From Hyphomonadaceae bacterium (lineage in GTDB: Bacteria; Pseudomonadota; Alphaproteobacteria; Caulobacterales; Aquidulcibacteraceae), in NCBI GenBank assembly GCA_009773395.1, contig WRPI01000004.1, positions 62,001 through 126,000 on the forward strand: a stretch of DNA of 64,000 bases. Direction: 5' to 3'. Each line of letters begins with the position of its first letter. Position 1 is the stretch's first letter. Of the stretch, positions 1 through 7,700 are shown one piece after another. Below the pieces are notes generated by a model. The model ran no database searches and was not told the origin of the DNA. It saw only the letters and a program-made list of their open reading frames with translations. Made by a program: the position numbers and the translations under genes.

Positions 1-112
1 CCATCAATGGCGTGTGCAGGGCGGGAGTAACCGACCAAACCACATAATAACCAACAAAAATGGCCAATACAAAAATTGCCAAACGAAAAACAATTGGGTC
101 AACAATGTCCAT
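1..112 (-). CDS. pntAB: NAD(P) transhydrogenase subunit alpha part 2 (PntAB type), 5' part only
   Basis: The first 37 codons read MDIVDPIVFRLAIFVLAIFV and continue with GYYVVWSVTPALHTPLM, the first membrane helix of the short alpha-2 subunit of proton-translocating transhydrogenase. Many alphaproteobacteria split the alpha subunit into a soluble NAD-binding part and this membrane part. The start ATG is at 112, three bases after the stop of the upstream pntA, so the two are co-transcribed and probably translationally coupled. The rest of the gene, and presumably pntB, lies beyond the left edge. The subunit anchors the enzyme in the inner membrane, where proton entry drives NADPH formation. Confidence 0.88.
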   Translation of the reverse strand, partial: MDIVDPIVFRLAIFVLAIFVGYYVVWSVTPALHTPLM

Positions 113-115
113 TTT

Positions 116-1255
116 CTATCCTTGCAAACTTGGGTGAACCACTGCACCGTCTTTGGTCAATAACATGCCTTTAACAATTTCATCTTCAAAATCTGGCGCA
201 AAATCTGTGCCTTCTTTTGCAGTTAAAAGCGGCAGAAGATTCAAGAGGTTTTTCGCATAAAGGGCAGATGAATCCGCCGCCAATGCTGCTGGCAAATTGG
301 TGCAGCCTAAAATCTTTACGCCATTTTCGGTAACAACCAATTTGTCAGGCTTGGATAGTGGGCAATTGCCACCAGCCTCAACCGCCATATCAATAATCAC
401 TGAACCTGCCTTCATATTTGCGACCATTTCGGGCGTCACTAATATTGGCGCGGCGCGGCCCGGAATAAGTGCGGTGGTTATGACGATATCTTGTTTGGCA
501 ATATGTTCTTTCACCAATTCGGCTTGTTTGGCTTGATATTCAGCCGACATTGGCTTGGCATAACCCGCAGCAGTTTCGGCGGCTTTGAATTCTTCGTCCT
601 CAACCGCAATGAATTTTGCGCCCAAAGATGCCACTTGTTCTTTAGTGGCAGGGCGCACGTCATTTGCGGTCACAATGGCACCAAGGCGGCGCGCAGTGGC
701 AATTGCTTGTAACCCTGCAACCCCAACCCCCATAATAAAGCATTTTGCGGCGGCAACCGTCCCTGCCGCAGTCATCATCATCGGGAAAGAGCGGCCATAT
801 AAATTGGCGGCCTCAATCACCGAACGATAGCCCGCCAAATTGGCTTGGCTTGAAAGTGCGTCCATTGATTGGGCGCGGCTTATACGCGGTGTGAATTCGG
901 TTGAAAATGCCAAAACATTTGCTTTGGCGCAGGCTTCAATCAAGGGCTTATCCGAAGCTGGTGCAAAAAACGCAACAACACCCGCGCCTTTTTCAATCAG
1001 TTTTAATTCGACTTCGGTTGGTCGGCGCACCTTCAAAAAAAGATTTGCGCCTTTAAGCGCAAATTTCGCGTCTTTGGCAATTGTCGCGCCCGCAGATTTG
1101 AAATCAGCATCAGAAACCGAAGCGCCCAAACCCGCACCGCTTTCAATGATAATTTCATGCCCCAAAGCCGTCATTTTCTTGACGGTTTCAGGCGAAGCCG
1201 CAACTCTGGTTTCTTGGTCCCTAGTTTCTTTGATGATAGCGATTTTCAAAACCAT
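116..1255 (-). CDS. pntA: NAD(P) transhydrogenase subunit alpha part 1, NAD-binding
   Basis: A 379-residue soluble alpha-1 subunit of proton-translocating transhydrogenase, related to alanine dehydrogenase. The N-terminus matches the family start (KIAIIKE, then ETRVAASPETV). The conserved segment RAQSMDALSSQANLAGY is at about 127-143, and the dinucleotide-binding loop GVGVAGLQA is at 176-184. It binds NAD(H) and passes hydride to NADP bound by PntB. It is followed after three bases by the membrane subunit, so this is the head of pntA-pntAB-pntB. The ATG at 1255 is used here. A TTG six bases further in would give the more usual MKIAI start and better spacing from the G-run at 1256-1260, so the exact start is uncertain. 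An inverted repeat lies directly upstream. Confidence 0.93.
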   Translation of the reverse strand: MVLKIAIIKETRDQETRVAASPETVKKMTALGHEIIIESGAGLGASVSDADFKSAGATIAKDAKFALKGANLFLKVRRPTEVELKLIEKGAGVVAFFAPASDKPLIEACAKANVLAFSTEFTPRISRAQSMDALSSQANLAGYRSVIEAANLYGRSFPMMMTAAGTVAAAKCFIMGVGVAGLQAIATARRLGAIVTANDVRPATKEQVASLGAKFIAVEDEEFKAAETAAGYAKPMSAEYQAKQAELVKEHIAKQDIVITTALIPGRAAPILVTPEMVANMKAGSVIIDMAVEAGGNCPLSKPDKLVVTENGVKILGCTNLPAALAADSSALYAKNLLNLLPLLTAKEGTDFAPDFEDEIVKGMLLTKDGAVVHPSLQG

Positions 1256-1260
1256 GCCCC

Positions 1261-1298
1261 CGAAAATAGAATCTTTGTATTAACTGTTCCTATTTTCG
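1261..1298 (-). promoter_or_regulatory. Inverted repeat in the pntA leader
   Basis: CGAAAATAG (1261-1269) and CTATTTTCG (1290-1298) are a perfect 9-bp inverted repeat with a 20-base loop. The stem ends only five bases before the pntA ATG and abuts the G-rich stretch that would serve as ribosome-binding site. It could modulate pntA translation or terminate transcripts. Function is inferred; no poly-U tract follows. Confidence 0.4.
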
Positions 1299-1337
1299 CT
1301 ATATCGCCATAATTGGCAATGGACAAAGTGTTTTTTC

Positions 1338-1835
1338 TTATGCCTGCGGGGTTTCGCCTGCTTGTCTTTGGCTGAAATAAAGCGCTGCGAAATCCATTGG
1401 GTCGATCATTAGTGGTGGATAACCGCCCGAACGAGTGGCGTCGGCGACAATATGACGCGCAAATGGGAATAATATCCGCGGGCATTCAATCAAAAGAATT
1501 GGCTCTAAGCTTTCTTGGCCCACATTTGTGAATTGGAATAGGCCTGTATAGACCAATTCGACGACGAAAAGGTTCAAGCCTTTATCGCCTTCGCTTTTTG
1601 CGTTGATTTTCAAATCGACTTCAAAAACGTCGGCATCTTCAGTTTTGCGAGCATTTACATCAAGTTGCAAATCGATTTTCGGTTGGGTGGTATCGCGCAA
1701 TGAAGCGGGCGCATTTGGATTTTCAAACGAAAAATCTTTGATATATTGCGCCAAAACCCTTATGGCTGGCAATGCTTGCGCATCAATAGTGTTTTCTGGT
1801 GTAAAAGTTTCTTGGTTGTTATTTTCGTCGGCCAT
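1338..1835 (-). CDS. secB: Protein-export chaperone SecB
   Basis: A 165-residue SecB, a cytosolic tetrameric chaperone that keeps preproteins unfolded and hands them to SecA. Family marks include [19 protein letters not shown] near the N-terminus and the C-terminal [20 protein letters not shown] and [14 protein letters not shown] segments. The start is set at MADENNN (1835) because GGAG lies about eight bases upstream; an in-frame extension to 1889 adds 18 unrelated residues and is rejected. It is divergent from timA, the usual alphaproteobacterial arrangement. Confidence 0.95.
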   Translation of the reverse strand: MADENNNQETFTPENTIDAQALPAIRVLAQYIKDFSFENPNAPASLRDTTQPKIDLQLDVNARKTEDADVFEVDLKINAKSEGDKGLNLFVVELVYTGLFQFTNVGQESLEPILLIECPRILFPFARHIVADATRSGGYPPLMIDPMDFAALYFSQRQAGETPQA

Positions 1836-2040
1836 TAAGTCTGCTCCACAATTTGCTCGGCAAAAGCCCTTTTTGAAGCACAGCTCCACAAAGTACTCTG
1901 CAATTTATTTTGAATTATTATTAGCCGTCTTAGCCCGAAAACCAGAGCGACATTAAACGCGGCTTGCTCTAAAGCATTTTAATTGTTGTCGCAAGTTGGC
2001 AATGCAATTGTGACATATGACAGGAAAACCTGTTTAGACC

Positions 2041-2068
2041 TTGAGTGATTGATAAAAATGACTATTAT
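2041..2068 (+). promoter_or_regulatory. Probable promoter of timA-mltA-smr
   Basis: TTGAGT (2041-2046), a 16-base spacer and TATTAT (2063-2068) resemble a sigma-70-type promoter about 35 bases upstream of the timA start. The 270-base secB/timA gap also holds a short inverted repeat ACAGG-AAAA-CCTGT near 2020. This is assigned by eye only. Confidence 0.4.
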
Positions 2069-2106
2069 ATGTTTGGACTAAAGAACTTCAAATTTAGGAT
2101 AGATAA

Positions 2107-2733
2107 GTGGAAATAGTATTTTTGGCGGTTGTTGCTTGCTTGGTGCTGGTGCGACTATATCAAGTTCTTGGACAAGATAATGGCACAAGGCCACCGGCGA
2201 TGCCCGATAAATTAGTCGCGCCCGATGTTCAGAACAATATTATTAAGCCAGTAATCGAAGGCCTGCTTGACGAAAAACCAATTGAAATTGTTAAAACTGA
2301 AAAAGAATTGCTTGAAGCAAAATATGGCGCTATCGCTGGCAAAATCGGGGATGTTAGAAAGCTCGACAGCACATTTGACCCTTATGCTTTTGAGCATGGC
2401 GCAGGCCGCGCTTATGAGGCAATTGTTACCGCATTTGGTGCGGGCGATATTGCCACTTTGAAAACCCTATTAACCCCAAGTGTTTTTGCGGCATATAAAA
2501 CCGCAATTGATGCGCGGCAAAATACTGACGCTAGCATAATTGACATTGTTCGGGTTAGTGAACCTAAAATCCGTGACATAGAGATTATCGACCAAACCAT
2601 TAGAATTGATGTCGCCTTTAGCGCCACTTTGGTTGAAGGCAAAAAGAAGCCGCGCAACACCGATGAAATCTGGAGTTTTGAAAAAACACCAAAAGCCCAG
2701 ATCTGGCATTTATGCGCGGTTGAGACAGCGTGA
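2107..2733 (+). CDS. timA: Tim44/TimA-family membrane-associated protein
   Basis: A 208-residue Tim44-like protein. Residues 1-20 form one N-terminal membrane segment (EIVFLAVVACLVLVRLYQVL). The Tim44-like fold then fills about 65-208, with the typical YGAIAGKIGDVRKLDSTFDP entry and a C-terminal EIWSFEKTPKAQIWHLCAVE strand pair. Bacterial TimA is an inner-membrane protein related to mitochondrial Tim44; its exact role is not settled. The start is GTG at 2107, with AGGAT seven to eleven bases before it. The stop overlaps the GTG of mltA (GTGA), so translation is coupled. The secB/timA/mltA/smr order is common in alphaproteobacteria. Confidence 0.85.
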   Translation: MEIVFLAVVACLVLVRLYQVLGQDNGTRPPAMPDKLVAPDVQNNIIKPVIEGLLDEKPIEIVKTEKELLEAKYGAIAGKIGDVRKLDSTFDPYAFEHGAGRAYEAIVTAFGAGDIATLKTLLTPSVFAAYKTAIDARQNTDASIIDIVRVSEPKIRDIEIIDQTIRIDVAFSATLVEGKKKPRNTDEIWSFEKTPKAQIWHLCAVETA

Positions 2734-4199
2734 AACTTAGAGCGTTGTTCGCCCAATTTGCATCGTTTTGCCGCGCATTTTTGCGTGATTTTCGGCAGCA
2801 AATAATTGTCAAATACGCCAGTATTAGCCGCATATTTGCAACCAAAACTCACGCAAAACTACGGCGGCAAATTCGATTCAACTCGGGCGAACAACGCTCT
2901 AGAGCGTTATCTGGCCTAATATTTGTTTTGTTTGTCGCATCCTGCGCAACCACAAAATTGCCACCGCAAGGCACAACAGACACACCCATAGTTACACCAA
3001 CGCCACCAGTTCCGCCGCAAGTGGCTGTGCCGCCAGTAGCGCCGCCAACAACAACCCCTTCGCAACCAGTATTGCCCGCCAATGCTGAAATTTACCAATT
3101 ATTATTTGGCGAAGTTAGTTTCGCGCAGCTTCCCGATTGGAACGGCGTTGATGTAGCGGCCGCACGGCGAGCGTTTATCCGTTCTTGTGTGCGCATGAGT
3201 GCACGCCCCGCAACTGATTATCTGTCTCCAAATGCGCCTTATTCTGGCAAAGTCTCGGATTGGCGCGGTGCTTGCGACAAGGCCAATGATTCACAAATTT
3301 CAGACAAAGATTTTTGGCAAACCAATTTCACGCCGTGGCGGGTTATGGCGAATGAAGAACGAAAAGGTCGGCTAACTTCGTATTTTGAGCCAATTTTTCA
3401 AGCTCGTTTAAATCAAAGTGCAACAATGGTTGAACCGCTTTTTGCCAAGCCCAGCGATTTGGTATCAATAGAATTATCGGCATTTGACCCGGCTCTAAGC
3501 GGTCAAAATGTTGTTGGACGCATTGAAAACGGACGCTTTGTGCCATATCGCAGCAGAGCCGAAATAACTACTTCCAATGCGCGGCCTATCGCGTGGGTTA
3601 GTATGGGCGAGGCTTTATCTTTGCAAATTCAAGGCTCAGGCCGCCTTATTATGGATGATGGTCAGCAATATCGCGCGTCATTTGCGGGTCATAATGGCAA
3701 GCCGTTTGGCTCGGTTGCGCGTGAATTAATCCGCCGCGGCATATTAAGCGCCAATCAAGCATCGGCAGACGCCATCAGCAATTGGTTCAAAACCGCCGAG
3801 CCAACACTTGCCCGTGAAGTTATCAATGTTAATCCGCGCACTGTTTTCTTTGATTTGCAAAGAGTTACGAACCCCAATGATGGGCCAAGAGGCGCCCAGG
3901 GCGTTGCGCTTGAAGCTGGTGGATCAGTTGCCATCGATCCACGTTATCATGCTTATGGCATACCGGTTTTTATCGCTGCTGGTGCGCCGAGAATAAGCTC
4001 AACGGAGCATTCAAGCATTAAGCGTTTGGTTATTACCCAAGATACTGGCGGCGCGATAAGAGGTGCTCTGCGCGGGGACTTATTTTGGGGAACTGGTATT
4101 GAAGCTGGCCTTGCGGCGGGGCGGGTAAACCACGACGCCGATTGGTGGGTGCTATTGCCAAATGGCCTTGACCCGGTTTTGCAAGGCGCAGCACAATAA
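2730..4199 (+). CDS. mltA: Membrane-bound lytic murein transglycosylase A
   Basis: A 489-residue MltA lipoprotein that cleaves the glycan strand of murein to 1,6-anhydro products. The family core is clear: GRLTSYFEPIF near residue 215, LQIQGSGRLIM near 300, and the C-terminal catalytic motif DTGGAIRGALRGDLFWGTG near 437, where the first Asp is catalytic in the family. The lipobox VASC puts the acylated Cys at residue 72, far too late for a normal signal peptide. The cause is an in-frame 162-bp palindromic insertion after codon 3. Without it the protein would begin MKLRALSGLIFVLFVASC. No ATG, GTG or TTG lies between the insertion and the lipobox, so the element must be translated. The start GTG overlaps the timA stop. 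Confidence 0.93.
   Translation: MKLRALFAQFASFCRAFLRDFRQQIIVKYASISRIFATKTHAKLRRQIRFNSGEQRSRALSGLIFVLFVASCATTKLPPQGTTDTPIVTPTPPVPPQVAVPPVAPPTTTPSQPVLPANAEIYQLLFGEVSFAQLPDWNGVDVAAARRAFIRSCVRMSARPATDYLSPNAPYSGKVSDWRGACDKANDSQISDKDFWQTNFTPWRVMANEERKGRLTSYFEPIFQARLNQSATMVEPLFAKPSDLVSIELSAFDPALSGQNVVGRIENGRFVPYRSRAEITTSNARPIAWVSMGEALSLQIQGSGRLIMDDGQQYRASFAGHNGKPFGSVARELIRRGILSANQASADAISNWFKTAEPTLAREVINVNPRTVFFDLQRVTNPNDGPRGAQGVALEAGGSVAIDPRYHAYGIPVFIAAGAPRISSTEHSSIKRLVITQDTGGAIRGALRGDLFWGTGIEAGLAAGRVNHDADWWVLLPNGLDPVLQGAAQ
2738..2908. repeat. Palindromic element inserted in frame in mltA
   Basis: The arms TAGAGCGTTGTTCGCCC (2738-2754) and its exact reverse complement (2885-2901) are 17 bp and perfect. 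Inside them the arms keep pairing imperfectly down to a centre AATAC-GCCA-GTATT near 2815-2828, so the whole 164 bp is one long palindrome with arms of about 80 bases. TAGAGCGTT recurs as a direct repeat at 2738-2746 and 2900-2908. The two copies are 162 bp (54 codons) apart, so insertion preserves frame, and the reading frame through the element has no stop. This is a palindromic mobile or repeat element; I see no second copy in this window. Confidence 0.85.
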
Positions 4200-4768
4200 T
4201 GCCCAAGCGGCGATTATTGTCACTTGAAGAAAACATACTTTGGCACAAAATCGCCAAAACAACAAAGCCCGCCGACCCCGAAAAAATGTCGGCATTATTA
4301 TCGGCAATTTCATTGCCACAAGCGCCTAAGCCCACAACACCTAAAGTATCCAAACCTTCGACACTGGCGAAACCAAAGCCGAGCACAGCAATTAAACCGC
4401 CAAGCGCTGTTATTGCGGACGCATCTGGTCATAAAAAAGTGCGTCGTGGCAAATTGGATATTGATGCAGTTGTTGATTTACACGGCTTCACCCAAGAAGC
4501 TGCGCAATCCAAACTAACAGCATTTATTTTGGACGCGGTGCATAACCGCTTTCGTTGTGTTTTGGTTATAAGTGGTAAGGGCTCCGCCCCAGTTCATCAA
4601 CAAAGCGGCGATTTTTGGATAAGCCCACGAGGAATTATCCGAAATCGACTGAAAGACTGGTTACACGACCCAACCCTTAGAAAATACATTGCCGGCGTTT
4701 CGCAAGCCAATCCAAAACACGGCGGCGCTGGCGCTTTTTATGTATTGCTGAAAAGCGTTACAGCTTAA
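4199..4768 (+). CDS. Smr-domain protein (putative DNA/RNA endonuclease)
   Basis: A 189-residue protein. The N-terminal 75 residues are a Pro/Lys/Thr-rich linker. The rest is a small MutS-related domain, with DLHGFTQEAA (Asp-Leu-His-Gly near residue 93), VISGKGS (GKG near 126), and the C-terminal HGGAGAFYVLLK. Smr domains are structure-specific nucleases or RNA-binding modules; the substrate is unknown here. The start ATG shares one base with the mltA stop (TAATG), so it ends the timA-mltA-smr operon. It converges with the glutamate dehydrogenase gene seven bases later. Confidence 0.88.
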   Translation: MPKRRLLSLEENILWHKIAKTTKPADPEKMSALLSAISLPQAPKPTTPKVSKPSTLAKPKPSTAIKPPSAVIADASGHKKVRRGKLDIDAVVDLHGFTQEAAQSKLTAFILDAVHNRFRCVLVISGKGSAPVHQQSGDFWISPRGIIRNRLKDWLHDPTLRKYIAGVSQANPKHGGAGAFYVLLKSVTA

Positions 4769-4775
4769 ATTCCCA

Positions 4776-7700
4776 TTATTTCGACAATGCCAAATTGGTG
4801 AATCCTTTTAATTGCGTATTGGCAATTGACAGTTTTGCAAAAGTCCAGCCGCCACTATTTTTAAGCTCTTCAATTGCGGTTTTGGCACGTATTGCTTCTT
4901 GCGAATTTAGGTTTAGCCATGCCTTAATCGCGCTTTCGGCCCAAGCCCGGTTCGAGTTTTCTGCGCCATTTTTGGCTTTGTCATCACTGCTTTTCACGAA
5001 TTCAATAATGCTCGCAGTCATAGACACTTGTTCACCCATAAAGTCCTCAATTAGGCGGCGAATTGCAACTCTGTCCCAATGGTCGGGCGTGCTGGCGCCA
5101 TTGGCCGCAAACCGCAATTCATCGAAACCAACAAACTCGCCAACGCCATGATAAATTCGCGAAGCCGCAATGACTGGCCAACCGCTTGCTTTGGCAATAT
5201 CAATTATGTCAGTTGATGATATCAATATTCGCAAAGCGCTTACTTCTTTGGCAAGTTCTTTTGGTGCGCCGCCTTCGATTAGAGCATTGGCATGGGATTT
5301 TAAGCGTTCGCGCTCGAAAGGCGATAATATATCCCATATTTGCGGCTTTAATTGCGTAACTTCATTTTTATAGGCTGCAATCAATTCAGAAATATTGCCA
5401 AGCGAAGCCCCGCCGCGCCCTGAGCGCCTTGCCAACCAATAAGTTTGCCGGCGCAACACTGCAATTACGTCTGCCATCAATTGAACTTGTAAATCAGTGC
5501 TGACTTTCAAATCCAGCGCATTGATGGTTTTGATAATGCGGTCCAAATCGAATATTTCGCGCGCCGCCACATAGGAACTTACAATCGCCGTGGTGTCGGC
5601 CATTGCGCTTTCGCGGGCGCGGTCCATGAAAGTAACACCGCCAAGATCCACAATATTATTGGCCAAAACTGTGCTGATTATTTCGGCTTTCAAGCGGTGG
5701 CTTAACATGGCTTCTTTATATTGCTGGCACCCTTGTGGGAAATAGGCAAATAGAATTTGCTCTAACCACGGATCCGCAGCAACTCCCGAAGCAATAATTT
5801 CGCCATATAATTGGATTTTTCCATAGGCAGTTAGCACCGATAATTCCGGTCGAGTTAAGCCTTCGCCGCGTTCAATCCGCGCGCGCATTTCCTCTGCCGA
5901 TGGCAAATATTCGATTTTGCGATCTAAATGACCAAGCATTGTCAAGCGATCCATCAATCTTTCATGCGCGTCCAAATCCTGAACAGCAGTTGCAGATTGC
6001 AAACTGATTGCCAGGGTTTGGTCGTAATTATGCGTCAATACGTGCCGCGCGACATCATCAGTCATTTCGGCCAGTAATTTGTCACGCGCGGCTTCGCTCA
6101 TGGTTTCTTGCCGCACCAAAGAGTTTAGCAAGATTTTGATGTTTACTTCATGGTCAGAACTATCAACACCTGCCGAATTATCAATTGCGTCAGTGTTCAT
6201 GCGCACACCATTTCTGGCGGCTTCGATGCGCCCCAATTGGGTTAGCCCAAGATTTGCGCCTTCGCCAATAACAGCCGCGCCTAAATCTTCGCCATTGATA
6301 CGAATTGCGTCATTGGCTTTGTCGCCAGCGTCAGCATGGCTTTCACGATTGGACTTTACATAAGTGCCAATCCCGCCAAACCAAAGCAAATCACATTTTG
6401 CTCTTAGTAAAGCATTCATCAATTCAAATGGCGTCACCTCGGCGGCTTCAAGCCCCGTCAGTTCTTTCATTTGTGCGTTTTGTGGAATTGATTTTAGCGA
6501 ACGCGAGAAAATGCCGCCGCCCTGCGATATCAATGCCTTATTGTAATCGGCCCATGATGAACGCGACAAAGCAAACATTCTTTGGCGCTCTTTGAAAGAA
6601 GTTTCGGTATCGGGGTTGGGGTCAATAAATATATCGCGATGGTCAAAAGCCGCTACCAAGCGAATTTTTTTGGACAATAACATACCATTGCCGAAAACAT
6701 CGCCCGACATATCGCCAATACCGATAACTGAAAATTCTTGGGTTTGAATGTCTTTGCCAATTTCGCGGAAATGGCGTTTGACCGCTTCCCATGCGCCCTT
6801 GGCGGTTATCGCCATTTTCTTATGATCATAGCCATTGGAGCCACCAGACGCAAAAGCATCGCCCAGCCAATGACCATAATCATTCGACAAGCCATTTGCG
6901 ATGTCAGAAAATGTAGCTGTGCCTTTATCGGCGGCGACCACCAAATATGGATCGTCACCATCGTGGCGAACCACCATTTTAGGGGGAACAATTTCACCAT
7001 CCGCATCTAAATTATCAGTTAGATCTAAAAGCCCACAAAGGAAAATTTTATAGGCGTCTATTGCTTTGGCCTGAATTTCATCGCGGGTTCCGTCTTTTGG
7101 CAATTGCTTGGGGAAAAACGCGCCTTTTGAACCAACTGGCACAATCACCGCATTTTTGACTTGTTGGGCTTTTACGAGGCCAAGCACTTCGGTTCTAAAA
7201 TCATCACGCCTATCGGACCAGCGTAGGCCACCACGGGCAATTGGCCCAAATCGCAAATGCGCGCCCTCAACCACCGGCGACCATACCCATATTTCACGAT
7301 ATGGCTTGGGATTAGGAACTTCTGCAATTTGCGAAGTGGCAATTTTGAACGACATATAGGGTTTATTATTGCCATTTTCGTCAGTCTGAAAATAATTGGT
7401 GCGAACCATATTATTGATAAGGCCGAGCAAACGCCGCAGCACCCTATCGGCATCTAGGCTTGGCACCAAGTTTAATTCGTCATTGATTTTTTTATTTATT
7501 TCGTTGCATTTCGCATCACGCTCGCGCCGTGAAGTAATTTCGGGGTTAAAGCGGGTTTTGAATAAGTCCAACAAATGGCTGGCAATTTTTGGATAGTCGG
7601 CCAATGCTTGTTCCTGCACAGGCTGGGAAGGGTCAAGCCCAGTTTGTCCGCGCCACCTTGCCCAAGCCCGAATAAGGCTGGCTTCACGCCACGAAATCCC

